Below are positions 26,501-39,300 of a stretch of DNA of 64,000 nt, piece after piece. Below the pieces are notes generated by a model that was given only the letters and a program-made list of their open reading frames with translations, ran no database searches and was not told the DNA's origin. Origin of the DNA: Campylorhamphus procurvoides (Eukaryota > Chordata > Aves > Passeriformes > Dendrocolaptidae); assembly GCA_013396655.1 (NCBI GenBank), contig WBMV01007615.1:465642-529641 (forward strand), written 5' to 3'. Each line of letters opens with the position of its first letter. Position 1 is the first letter of the stretch. The position numbers and the translations under genes are program-made.

Positions 26501-29500
26501 TGGGGTCACTGTCCTCACCGCTGGCAAAGCTGCTCTCTCTGTATGCCTGCAGCAGGTGAAGCAAATGTGCTTACATTCCCAGGTCTTGCAGAAGACAACC
26601 TATGAGAAGTGAGAAGATGCAGGCAACCAAAGAAGGAGGAAGACTGCAAAGGAGCCCCATTTCACAGCTAAAGAGACTTCACTGCCCTCTGGGCCACGGG
26701 GAGCCTCCTGTATTCTTTCAGGTGTGCACTATGTGCAGCAGCCCTGCTCACAGAGATGAGCCACATCAGATCTTGATGTAGGTGACCTTCCTCCTGTTTT
26801 CCACCTTGAGCCTGAGGTGGGGTAGCAAGGACTGGAAGGCAGCATCCTAAACTGAATACAGGTTACCACACAAGCCCCTAATAACTGCCCTGGCCCCACC
26901 CCACACACCAGAGGAGGTGGTGGGGCTGCATTTATAGGTTCCTGGGGCACATCTCCAGGAGGCACAAACAAACCTGGCCCAGAGCATAGAGCAAAGGGAA
27001 TACTCCAGGAAGATGCAAAGCCCTATTGGTAAGCTAGGAAGGGCTGTGGAACACACGTTTTCACTCTCTGTGTCTACTCTGCATGTCTGCAGCAAGAGCC
27101 ACAGTTTTACTGCTGGGGCTGTTAGGGTAGCATCCCATGGCCAGCTGGGGACATGTAGCACTGGAACTGGGGCTGTCTAACTCTCTGAGAACACTGGGAG
27201 AATGCAGAATAGATGGTATTTGCATCTAGTGTCAACTTGGGCTGTGGGGCTGTACACGGAGGTGAGAGGAAACAGCGAAATGTGAAAATGCCTGGAGGGG
27301 GGTTGATGACAGAAGGCAAATGGGTTCATGCTCTAATAAAGGCTCTGTTGGAGGCTGGACAAAATAATTGGTGTGATGGGAGATCCCACTGAGAAGGAGG
27401 GGTGATAGCAGAGGACATATGGGGTATGACTAACAGAATGGATGTCTTAAAAACATGTTAGTATTAGCTTCCTGGCAGGGAGGGAGAAACACTTGGGACA
27501 TTACAAGGATCTGATACAAAACTAACCTCTAGAAAATCTCCTTCGGAGGAGATTTGTGAAGCAGCTAGGGGATGGGTGGATACCCCGCCACCCCTTAAGA
27601 CGCTCTTGTCCCTGCTAAAGAAGTCTTCACCACTCTGACTGGTGTGTAGGGAAACTGTATGGAGACATCTGTGTTTGTGCAGAACTCTCAGCTGGCTCCC
27701 TGCCTGGGAGCTGTTGTTGCTGCTGTGAAGGGAGGTAGCACAGCCCCAGGCAGATCTCTTGGGACAACACAGCTGCCCTGGCAGTCCCGTGGTGTCCACT
27801 GCTCCAGCCTCGTGTCCCCTTGTGTGCGTGCTGCCCCTGGGGCTGGTTACGTGCACTTCTCCATGGCGGGTCTGGTCGCCCTGACCAGGCAAGAGCCTGG
27901 TCGGACCATGGCGATGGCTTTGACAGATGGGTTTCATTGAGGACACATGTCTGGCTTTGAGCTTGTTTTCATTTCCTTTTGAGGAAAGGAGGAGTAATGG
28001 GAGAGGAGTAATTGAGTGGCTGAGCCTGCTCTCCTGGACACAGACCGTGGTGCCAAAGGAGCTCTTGCTGTGGTTTCCGCTGTGGCTCTGGAGGCTGCAG
28101 CCCAAGGGGCAGGAAGCCGTGGAGAAGGAGCTTCAACCGGTGTGCCAGGAGTGCAGGATCAGTCCAGGAGGGGAGAGAGATTAAATCACAAGGGGAAGGC
28201 TCTCACAGGTCACGGGCTCAGGGGATGTATGATTCTTTGCCAGCACAGGAGCTCCGGAGCTCCTGTAGCAGCTCCAGCGGAAGGCACTGGGCACCAGGAG
28301 CTTTCTCTCAGAGCAGAGGTCCTACAGGAGCCAGCATCCTGCAGCAATGGTCACCAGCCCCTCCACGCAGGGGCACCACTGGCTCCAGGTGGCCTCTGAA
28401 TGCTGCTTTTTGCTGGGGAAACCAAGGGAATAAGGAGCGGCCTTTGAGGTTTGATTTCCCCAGATTTCCCCCCAGGGTCAGGTGTCTGTGTAATAGAGAG
28501 GAAGGTGTGCAGAGACTGGTGCTTTCCTGCTACATCGCCACAGATGTGTCTACTGACGTGTGTCTTAAGATGCCCCAGCTATGCCTCTCTCCAGGAAGAA
28601 GTAAATCCAAGAGCTGTGGCAGTTCTCCCCTTTGCCTGCCAGGTTCTGGGGGATCAGAGCAAGTGGGAGGCACAGAGAGGGTGGGACGGACAAAGTTCAA
28701 ACCATCTCATTATGCTCCAAGATACAGAGATCAAAAGACAACTTTACAAATTAATAAGGCCTCCACCTGGGCAAAGCCTCTCCCCAGCATGGATGGGCGG
28801 GAGGGAAGCATGCTATAATGAGCAAACTGCCTCTTCTTCACCAGCCGGTAAGACAGGTTCTGGGCTCCTTGCAAACAAACCCTGTGGCTCAGCTCGTTAG
28901 AGTTCATTAGTGTTGTTACATATTCATATAGCATTAGCACCATAAGGCCCCGTGTTTAATCAGGCTGCAAGCTTGCCTTGATCCTTGCAGGTCTTGGAGG
29001 ACCTTCCATCAAGCATATGCCAGAAGCACACAAACAAAACTGTTGGCTTGAGTAAGGAGGGGTCTTTAAAGTCTGATAACAGGGCTGAGGATCAGAAACC
29101 TGACACAGAAACCCGGGTTATCAGAGAAACCTGGATGACAAAGTTATCAATTACACAATTTAGCGCTTTGTGTCAAGGCAGTAGCTTGCCAAAAGCTTCC
29201 TGAAAAAGAACAAAAGAGCCATGGCTTATCTGCCTGTGGCATCTGCTTGGTGCTCAGACACGGTCATGCTGCTCCCAGCTGCTAATCCATAAGTGGTTTC
29301 AATTGTGCATCATGGTGTACCAGGGGACTGTGGACTCCTTTACTGGATGGATTCTTCCAAGCAATTGGGTAGAGAGGGGCAAGTCTGGGATGTGGTCTCT
29401 GCTCCATCTGTCCCAGGAAGTGCTCTGTGGCAGACATCACAGGGAACCACCACACAGGGGTTTAGTCCTAGCCAGAGATCAGTGCTGATCCATCATCAAT

Positions 29501-29978
29501 GAGGAGACAGGTATTTCCCAGGGTAAGTCCTGCTGTAGCACATATGAATGATCTTTAAAAATGGTGCTGTTACCACTGGCTGATGAGGAAATATGTGAAA
29601 TAGGCAAGGCTTGTGTGCCTGGCTTGTGAATGGCCAAAATAGAGATATCCTTCCCTTGAGCCCCTCTAGCCCTTGGTTTCCCATCTGTCAAATGGAGATA
29701 AAGGCAACACCTTTTCTGTTGGAGATAAGCATGGATAAATCCTTAAAAACTGCAAAGGATTCAGAGAAGGGGGTTATATAAAGGTGCTTATTTTAAGTAC
29801 CTTACACAGACACACCAGCTCTAAGCTGGCTATAATCTTGTTTATTTGGGTTAGAGCAAAGGACTTGAAGTTAAACTGGCTGGGATGTCATCTGAGCTCC
29901 AACAGGATCAGCAGTGGGCAGAGGAGCAAAACTAGAGGGTTTGCCTAGAGGTGTTGCCCTTTGCCTTCTTTCTTTTAA

Positions 29979-30070
29979 ATCTGAAAGTTTTAGATACCCT
30001 AAAGGGCACTCAGTAGCTATACTGAGCTTTCTATGCCCTAAGGATATTCAGTATCTAGGTTTTTTCAGAT
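29979..30070. repeat. imperfect long inverted repeat / hairpin
   Basis: The two halves are inverted copies. The outer arms pair ATCTGAAA with TTTCAGAT. AGATAC (29992-29997) pairs with GTATCT near 30,051-30,056. CCTAAAGGGCA pairs with TGCCCTAAGG. The apex CTCAGTA-GCTA-TACTGAG is a perfect 7-bp stem with a 4-base loop. The right arm carries two extra short insertions that would form bulges. It could be a degenerate non-autonomous DNA transposon (MITE-like) or a hairpin RNA precursor; the sequence alone does not decide. Confidence 0.6.
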
Positions 30071-33000
30071 AGTCCTGAAGTTCCTGATTCCTAAACTTTC
30101 TCATCCCTAAATGTACAGCCTCTGTTCAGAGAAACTGTCGCACTTTGGGTAGAAAGGGCAGAGTGTGGAAAGCTTTTTTTACTCTAGAAACTAAACAAGG
30201 AAGTCCAGCTACATGCAAGGATTGTCTGGGCTGGTGGATATCTTCTGCAGCCATTGGAAACTACGTGCTGGCAGGCTGGCGGGCAGTGACGCTGGCTGGG
30301 GCTGCAGGAGGTTAGAGATGCTGGCACAAGCCCTTGGTTATCCTGTTAAAGGGATTAGGAGCAGACTGGGGCATAATCCACTGCTATGGTGCTGCAGCTC
30401 ATTTCTCCTTCCTGGTTGGACTGACTGACACATGTGGCAGGACGGGAGGCTTGATCCCATGGGGCAGGAAACCTTCCCAGGACCTGTGCTGTGACCTGAA
30501 CCACAGCTTTGGGCTCTAGGAAGGAACCATGCCTGTGAGGAATAGGGCTGGCTACCTCTGCCAGGGGTTTTTTCTGGGCTCTCAAAGCTGGGGTTAGGGA
30601 GGGAAGCCGTGTGGCAAGGAGGGTTGTGGGAGCGTTTTGGGTGGGCAATCCCTCTGGGGTGTAATGGCTGACTTTCTTTTGAGATAAAACTAAGCCAGTG
30701 AACTCCTTTAATGAAGAGATAATTCAATCAATAGGAGCTATCAGCAAAAATGACCCATGCAAGTGCTGAGCAGGACTTTGCTGTGTGTGGGGGGGCATCT
30801 TTGCTACCCAAAAGTGTGTGTGGGGGAGAGATCCTGTGGTTCAGAGGTGAGTGTCTGAGAGGGAGTGGAGGGAAAGAACACAAAACTGTTCTGATACCTG
30901 AGCCATCACTGCACACTCATCAGCCATAAGACGCACCCTGGCCAGTTTTATGGTGGATGGAGGCTTTATGCTTGAGCAAGGGGCAGGCTGTGTATTGTTC
31001 GTCTCCCTTGTTCACAGGAAAACACCCTTGTTTAAGCTGGAAATTAAAGAGGATTGCATCAGAGAAATGAGGGACCCCATCACCTATTTTGCTCTTTATC
31101 ACCCCAGCTACGGGAACCAGGCTATCTGCTATCAGCACAGCTTGGAAAGGGTTGTAGCACAGCAAAGCCTGGCACATCTCCATGCAGAAGAAACCAAACC
31201 CAGTGGTAAATCCTGCTATAACAAGGCCTAAGTAGTCCCTGCAGAAGGGAGTGAAATTATGCCTGACCTTCGACCTACCCAACTCTTTCAAGTAGAGCCA
31301 TCCCTTGCGAAAACTTGGCAGCTGTATGAGCCCGGGTGTGGTGTTTGCCTGTGGGAGCTTTCTTCATTCCTCCTTGACAGGTTGTTCCGCTCTCTTCTCT
31401 GCTTCCCATAGCCAGAGCTTCCCTCTGTCAGCTGGGACAGCACAGACTCTTCCCAACCCTGGTTTCTCATTGGGATGGCCCTCTCCATTGCAGGTGTCCA
31501 TTCGCTGGTGCCTGCAGGAAGCACTATCCCTATGGACAGCATTGCTTCGCCTGGCCTTCACCACTTGCTTTTTAATATCCTTTCCCATGCATGTTCCTCA
31601 GGACATCGGCATTCATGCCTCTGGGGACAGAAGGAAAACATTTTTCTTTCTGTTTTTAGAGAGGCTGATGCTTTTTCTGCAGCTCCCTCTGGGTCTTGCA
31701 TTCTCTCCAAGGCTAATCCAGGCAGTAGCCCCTCAAAAGGCAGAAAAAACACCCCTGTCCTAGTTGCTTGTGCATAGCCTTGGGAATCTTGCCCTGCACT
31801 CTCCTCCTCCTGACCTTGTTTTCCTCAGAACACCACAACAGTAATTACCCTGAGGTTGAAGGGTTATTCGAAAGCAAGTGCTGTATCTTGCCTGCTTCCT
31901 CCTTTCCAGCTGCTGTTTCTCCCTACACTGGAGTTAAATTCTACCTGGAGTTTCCTTTGTGTTGTCATTAATTAAAGGAAACACCACCAACGAGGGTGGT
32001 GGTGTGGGTGGGAATACGTGTCCAGTTCCATGTGTTCCTCATACCCTGGTGCTCCAACAAATCACCAGCACACCAGGACAGCTGGACCTGTCGGCAGGTC
32101 TGGCCCTGGGGTGTTGCTCCCAGTCTGGGTGCTCTCATGAGCACTGGTTCACCGTGTCTGAGAAGAACCTTAGCTAAACACTGGAGTGCTGGGAAGACTG
32201 GTCAGAGTGCATGGTGCAGCTGGGCTGCCCAGCCTGTGGCCACTGCTGTGGCTGCACTGCCAAAGCCAGAAATGTAGCAACACTTGGGCAGTCAACACAT
32301 AAATATGAGCAGCCCAAGTGTCTGAGGGGGGTTAGTTAATGCTGAAATGGAATGTTTTGCAAGAAGAGATAAAAATCAGCTTCATGTTTGGGAGGAGGAG
32401 GGCCTTCCATTACAGGGTCAAATGATTCAGCGTTCCTGCGCTGTGCAGTGCTCTTTTCCAAAGAATTTGCTGCTGAATATGGATTTAGCCTGAATATGCT
32501 TTAGTCTTCCAGGGTTAAATATGTTTCTGCCTTCCAGAGCAGAGCTCCCCACATGGCAGCAGTTCCTCTCAAGGGCATGGCTGGGCTTTTCCAGCCCTTG
32601 GTGGATGGGCACAGCTCAAAGAGGAGCTAGTTTGCGGCTGAACCAGTGTAGCTGTGGTGTGATGCTTTGGGCAGAGAACTGTTATGTCCCTCCCAGTCCC
32701 TTTGCTGTGTACACCCAGGCTGGCTGAAAGCTGTTTTCCTCGATGCTGGTTAGGAGGAACTTGGGAAAACCCCATGCCACTGGCATGCTGGGTTACAAGG
32801 GTAGCACAGGGCACTTGTGTTCCCTGTCCAACAGAGGGGAAGCCCTCGCCAGTTTTCATCCCACCCAGGGAGAGAAGAGTGGGGTTTGTGCTGCAAAACA
32901 GCTCTTCCTCCTGCCAAATGCTGGCAGCCCCCAAGTACATCCCAGCCCAGCTCTGCACACACCCTCTGCCTGCCAGCCAGGGCCAGGAGCCACGGGCACA

Positions 33001-33180
33001 GGAAATCTACACCAGCCACCTGAGGGCCAAGGTTTGGCATGGGGCGAACCAGAGCATCATCAGTGTGACCGTGGTGGCTCTTCCAGGCTGCTAATGAGGC
33101 ACCTTTGGCTCTGAGGCCAGTCCCTAATCTTGACTCTCGCCCTCCTGCTACCTGCTTGAACCGTGCACCCTGGGCTGGTT

Positions 33181-33277
33181 GCAGTGCTCCCTTTGATGCC
33201 TGCAACCCTCAGTGCTACCTTCTCCCACCAGTGCTGCCTTCTCCTCTCAGTGCTGCCTGCCCCCCCAGTGCTGCCTG
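33181..33277 (+). repeat. short degenerate tandem repeat upstream of MFGE8
   Basis: Units built around aGTGCTGCCT recur about every 20-30 bp up to an assembly gap of four Ns (33,278-33,281), just 13 bp before the MFGE8 start codon. Part of the real MFGE8 promoter and leader is probably missing at the gap. Confidence 0.55.
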
Positions 33278-33281
33278 NNNN
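33278..33281. other. assembly gap (4 N)
   Basis: Four Ns interrupt the sequence immediately before MFGE8 exon 1. Single Ns at 33,888 and 34,008 flank another suspicious junction inside intron 1. Confidence 0.95.
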
Positions 33282-33294
33282 CTCGGGACGCGAC

Positions 33295-33367
33295 ATGGGG
33301 GCGGCTCGGCTGTGCCAAGCGCTGCTGGCCCTGGCGCTGGGCTCCTCGCTGCTGCTGCTCGTGTCCG
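33295..33367 (+). CDS. MFGE8: MFGE8 exon 1: signal peptide
   Basis: The ATG opens a typical signal peptide: MGAARLCQ, then a hydrophobic Ala/Leu-rich core ending LLLLVS. The exon ends after one base of the Gly-25 codon at the donor GTGAGT. It is the only ATG in the right frame that yields a secretory leader. The sequence directly upstream is interrupted by an N gap. Confidence 0.88.
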
Positions 33368-36300
33368 GTGAGTGCCGGGGAGCCCGGAGCGCCGGAGATG
33401 CGGGGTGCAGGAAAACCGGGGAGCGTGGGGTGCTGGAGTGCCGGAGATCGGGGGTGCCGCGGATCTCTGGGGGCAAGGGGAGCCGGGGTGCCAAGGAACC
33501 CGGGATGCTTGGGGTCCGGAGTGCTGGGGTGCGTGAGGAGCGGGGGATCCAGAGTACGGGGAATCACGGGATGGTGGGGATCTGGAGTGAAGGGGATCCG
33601 GAGTGCAGGGAATCCAGAGTACGGGAGATCCCGGGATCGTGGGGATCCGGAGTGCAGGGAATCCAGGGTGCAGGGGTTGTCCGGTGTGCAGGGGGAAGCA
33701 GAGATGCCGGGGGTCCGGGATGCAGAGCGAGAGGATGTGGGGTGCAGGGTGAGCGGGTCCCGGCTACCGTGTGCGGGGTGCAGGGATGCGAGCGAGAGGG
33801 TGCGCAGCCAGAGGGTTGCCCCTGCAAGAGCGGAGGGTCCACGGCCCCGTCCTCTCTCCCAAGGCGGTAGTCGCTCAGCCGGGTATCNTCGGTGCTGCCC
33901 GCACCCCCTTGCTGCCCGCACCTCCCTTGCTGCCTGCCCCCCAGTGCTGCCCCCGACGGCTCGCTGTCCCGCAGACCGCCGTCGGGCCGTGCGGGGCCGT
34001 GCGGGGCNGAGCCGGGGTGCCAAGGAACCCGGGATGCTTGGGGTCCGGAGTGCTGGGGTGCGTGAGGAGCGGGGGATCCAGAGTACGGGGAATCACGGGA
34101 TGGTGGGGATCTGGAGTGAAGGGGATCCGGAGTGCAGGGAATCCAGAGTACGGGAGATCCCGGGATCGTGGGGATCCGGAGTGCAGGGAATCCAGGGTGC
34201 AGGGGTTGTCCGGTGTGCAGGGGGAAGCAGAGATGCCGGGGGTCCGGGATGCAGAGCGAGAGGATGTGGGGTGCAGGGTGAGCGGGTCCCGGCTACCGTG
34301 TGCGGGGTGCAGGGATGCGAGCGAGAGGGTGCGCAGCCAGAGGGTTGCCCCTGCAAGAGCGGAGGGTCCACGGCCCCGTCCTCTCTCCCAAGGCGGTAGT
34401 CGCTCAGCCGGGTATCCCGTGCTTCCAGACTCAGATAACCGTGCCCACAATGTAAACAACTTCCCTGGGACTGCCTGGTACTGCGCACCCGGCTGGCCTG
34501 GCCAGGGGAACCCCCGGGACCAGCAGCACGGTCATCCCCCCGTGGGGTCATGTCTGGGGTGGTTGGCTCCAAAAGGAATGGATGAGACCAGAGAGAAGGG
34601 GAGCAAAGCCCAAGCAGAGACTCCAGGCCAAGGGACAAAGGGCAGCAGGGAAGGGTGAGGAAGGTCCTGTTTGTGTTTGCTCTCCCTGGGCTGAGGTGCC
34701 CTTTTTGCCCTCTCTCTGGAGACCTGACCTCCCCCAACCCTGCTGAGATGAGCTGTCCCAGCGTTCGGAGGATGTTATTTTTGCTTTTCAGCCAGCCTGT
34801 GGGTTCATATAAGCAAACATTTCCAAAAGCGGTGGCTGATCTTTGTTGCCTTGGCTCCTGAGTGTGCAGCCTGTGACAGCTCTGTCCCCAACCGGGGAAA
34901 AATGTGTGTGTGGAGGATGGAGATGCTGTACTGCTCCAAAACCAGGCCCAAAACAGCCCAGAATCAGGAGCATCCAAAACTTGCTACAGTGGAAAATGTG
35001 ACCTGTGTGCATCGCTGCTGGGCAGGGGTCTGGCTGTCGATACCCTCCACGTAAGGGATTATTCCTCGGAGGGGATAAAAGGGAGTCCAGTTACTTGGAG
35101 TACCCAAAGTATAAAACTCGGACCGCTCCTGCCCCGACCCTGGGAGGAGGCCTTGCTGCTTTGCTGCTGTGTCCCACCCCAGACACTCCTGCGCTGGAGG
35201 CAGTGAGGATGATGGGGAGGACACATTCCTTGGCATCCTGTGCCTGGGGAGGTAGCCGGCTCCCACTGCTTACCAGAAGTAACAGAAGTAACTTTGTCCC
35301 GGCTAGCTGCCAGGAAAGATCCTTGGGATGGGGTGGCTGGATGTATCCTGAGACCTGCGGAGGGGTGTGAGGCAAAGGCATCCCCGGTATCAGCAGGAGC
35401 CCTCTCCTCCCATGGTGTAGCTCATGGCAGCGCATTGATGGAGCATGAGGTCATGCAGAACAGGCTGGGCAGCACAGGCAGTGTCTTGAACCAGTGCCCA
35501 AGTTTTTCTGCCTCCTGAGGCTGGGCTAAGGGAGCTTCAGCATCTTTTTGGAAACCTTCATCTGATGTTGGCCTGTCTGCCACCAGTGTGTACCCCAGAG
35601 ATGTGGAGTGTCACAAAGAATGGGATTAACTCAAAGGAGTCCTGCTATTAAAGGACTAATGAGTAGGAGCTCACTGAGTAGTAGCTTAGGCTAATGGGAA
35701 CTGCTCTGTTTGGTGTGGGTCTGGGCAGCGAGCCCACAGCTCATTAACTTCAACCTTCTCCAGGTCATGTAGGTAGTGAAGGGTTATTCTTGGGTCTCCA
35801 CCTGGGTTCAGCCCTTGCCCTGACTCCTGCAGTATGGCAGAGAAGAGCCTGCTATCAAGGGATGTGCTGTCCTAGCTTGGCAAGGAGTTACCAAGGCTTT
35901 CAGCCAGTTCTGTGGAAAGCTGATGTAGGTTTATGGAGAGTGTTGCTGCTTTTAGGGCAGAATTAATTAATAGTGGGAGGAATTTCAGCCCAGCTCTTGC
36001 AATCTGATTCAGCCCTGGAATGAGGAGCAGAACGTTGATGGGTGTGGTGGGTTGACTTCACTCACTCCCCTCCTCAACAGGACAGGGTGGGAAAAAGAAG
36101 GAAAAGATCCAGTGTGGGTCCTTCTCATGGACTGCAGTTTTTCATGAGCTGCTCTGCTGGGCGTCCTTTCCATGAGATACAGTGCATGAGGAAGAGACTG
36201 CTCCAGCCCAGCTTCCTCTGTGGGCTGCATTGTGCATATTGGCTCCCCTGTGGTCCTTCACAGGCTGCAGGGAGACAGGTCTTCTACACACGCTACAGTG

Positions 36301-39300
36301 GCATCCCTGTTCCAGCCCCTGGAGCATCTCCTTCCCCTCCTTATTCTCTTCCAGAGGTGTCTGCAAGGCTCTTTCTCTCACATTTTTCTCACTCCTTGCC
36401 CACAGCTGCTGCACAGGTTTTTTTTTTCCCTTATCTTGGGTATATTATCACAGAAGCAACCTGAGTGTTGGTGATGGGCACAGCTTTGGGCAGCAGAGGG
36501 TCTGTTTTGGCATTGTCTGGGACTGGCTGTCTCCAGCATGGGAGCAGCTCCTTGTGTCGTTTTGGAGAAGCTACCCATCCATCCCTCTGCCACCTTGCCA
36601 CGTAAACCCTGTGCCACGGGAGATGCTGGAGTTGGATGAACAGGCAGGGAAGATGGTGCAACTCAACCTGTTCCCTGGGGGAACTTGCCTGTGAGCTAGG
36701 GCTGCCTTGTAGAGCTGCTCGGAGAGTGATGAAAGTCTGGCAGATGTCCTGCAGGGATGGACCCTGTGCTCCCTCCCTACGTGTCTCCAGCATCTGGGAA
36801 ATGAAGCATGCGGGCTCCCCCTACAATTTTTTGTTTGTGTTCTTACAAATACAAACTTTCATTAGCAAAACTCGGCAATGGCACCATTGAATAATCCTGT
36901 CCTGCTCGTGCCCGAGCAAACCCCCAGCCTGGCCAGCCCTGATTCCCAGCCAAGCATCAGAAACATTTGATGTACCAAAACCCTGGGTTTCCCCTGTTCT
37001 CACTTTGACATGAAGGCTCTGTTAAACCCCTTTATTAATGTGCCAGGGCGGAGCAGGCCCTTGCCTCTCTCTCATGCTCCTGGTCTCAACCATCACTCAT
37101 GAGTACCAGCAGCCCCATGCAGCATCCAGCAACTGGTCCCTGCTAGGTGCTCCCCTGTTTCTACTTTTGGATTTGGATGCCTTTCTGTACATCTGTGGGG
37201 TTCTGGTGGATGCTTACCTCAAGGATGATTTGCAGTGACACATGGCTTTACTTGCAGGTGACTTCTGTGATGTTAACTATTGTCAGAATGGGGGCACCTG
37301 CCTGACTGGGATTAATGAGGCCCCCTTCTTCTGCATCTGCCCCGAGGGCTACGTTGGGATTGACTGCAATGAGACAGAGAAAGGTGAGGAGCTGACCTCT
37401 CACGGGTGCTCCATGAAGGCCAGGAGCCTTGCAGCAAGTGGGTGTGCCCTTGTTGTGGTCCTGCACCACTATCCCTGGGATCCAGCCTTGATGATGGTGG
37501 ATGGGCACATAGAGTACACATCCAAGCAGGGATATGGTGACAGAAGATACCTGGGGAGTGGCAATGAATGTCTTTGGGCAGTGGCAGCCCACTGGATGAT
37601 CTTATTGTCCACCTGTGTCTATATTACAGCTGTTTTTTCCATTCCCCAGGCCCTTGCCACCCCAATCCTTGCCACAACAACGGCGAGTGCCAGCTGGTTC
37701 CAAATCGGGGGGACGTCTTCACTGACTTCATCTGCAAGTGCCCCGCAGGGTACGATGGGGTGCACTGCCAGAACAGTGAGTATGGTGATGTGGGGCGGCC
37801 AGAGGAAGCTGCTTGTCCACTAAGGCTTGGGGATCCCCTAGACAGCTCCGGGATGACAGTCATGGGGTGTTTGCTGCTGTGACTCTGTGGAGAACCAGCT
37901 TGTGTCAGGGACCATGGGCTGTATTGGAATTTGCAGGGTGAAGGGAAAGACCATGGCACGATGTGTCACACTGTGTCTGAGCCTTTCTCTGCATCTCTGG
38001 AGGGACATGGTGCCTTGAGTAGTGAGAAAAGGGGTGCCTCGAGGCTCAGCCTGCTCCATGCGGGCTCGCAGCCTAGAGTGTCCCAGTGCACCATGTGGCT
38101 GCACTCAGTGGGGACATGGCATAGACAGCTCCTTAGGTTAGAGCTTCAACCCGAGCCACCCTATCAGCGGGAACCCTGTCATGGCCCTTGCTCAGGGGAT
38201 GCCTCTTCCTCTTCCTGCTCCACTGAATGAAGGGTCTCCTCTCTGGGACTGATTCTGGATCACCTCTTGAGCTCCCCCATTCTGTCTCCTAGACAAGAAC
38301 GAGTGCTCCTCCCAACCTTGCAAAAATGGAGGCACCTGCCTGGACCTGGATGATGATTACACCTGCAAGTGTCCTTCTCCATTCTTGGGGAAGACCTGCC
38401 ACGTCCGTAAGTCCCTGGCACCAACTGCACAGAATTCCCTTTCCCTCCCTCTTCCCCTCTACTCTGTCCATCACTGCCAGTGTCCTCAGGAAAGACATCA
38501 ACAGCTGGTTTAGGGAATCTGGAGGGCAGCTGTGGGTGCTGGTGTGCTGGCAGCCCTTGATGCTAGCTGACCTGGTCCTAATAGAGGGAGCAACCTCAGG
38601 AAGGTGCTGCCTCCTCCTGGGAGGGCCCCAGGATGGCCCTTTCAGCCCAGACCTCTGTGCTGTGAGGGAAACTGATGGATGGTGTAGTTTTGGAGGAGGA
38701 CTGAGGAGGAGGGGACAGTCAGATCCTATGACTGGCCTCCATCTTCTGCTCTGTCCTGAGACAGGAAACAAATGACCCCTAGTTCTGCTTCTTGGTTACT
38801 GTCTCTCTTTGGTCCTGATCTCCCCATTGCCCACAGGCTGTGCTGTTCTCCTGGGCATGGAAGGAGGAGCCATCTCTGATGCCCAGCTCTCGGCATCCTC
38901 TGTTTACTACGGCTTCCTTGGCCTCCAGCGCTGGGGGCCGGAGCTTGCCCGCCTCAACAACCATGGCATCGTCAATGCCTGGACCTCCAGCAATTATGAC
39001 AAGAGCCCCTGGATCCAGGTACCTGCAGCAGGACTAGGTGCACCAGCATAGAGAGTAGCCCCAGTAGCCATGGCTGATCTTGCAGCATTGCTGGCACAGG
39101 ATTTCCCTGCTCCTAGTGGTAAATGTGGGGCTAAATTTCTGCAGCAAGGTTTCACCCAGGGGCATTTTGGGATGTGCCTGGAGAAGGCAAGTCCATTGGA
39201 GGAAGATGGGAACCCGGGGTGGTGATCCTTCATCTGCCCACTGTGGGATGCAGGGCTGGAGGAATGGAGGGCTTTTGCATGGAGTAAGCATCCTGGGCAG

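Larger units (their letters stand above)
20906..33180. other. ABHD2-MFGE8 intergenic region
   Basis: Twelve kilobases without a recognisable exon. Open frames of up to 239 codons (for example 24,676-25,395 minus) have no family resemblance, no supporting splice structure, and biased composition. Small features include a (TTTTG)n microsatellite at 23,557-23,578 and an imperfect inverted repeat at 29,979-30,070. Enhancers of the flanking genes may lie here but cannot be called by eye. Confidence 0.55.

Noticed and set aside
33212..34399. 395-codon open frame across MFGE8 exon 1 and intron
   Set aside because: It reads through the G-rich minisatellite, Ns and the false duplication in a frame different from the signal peptide.
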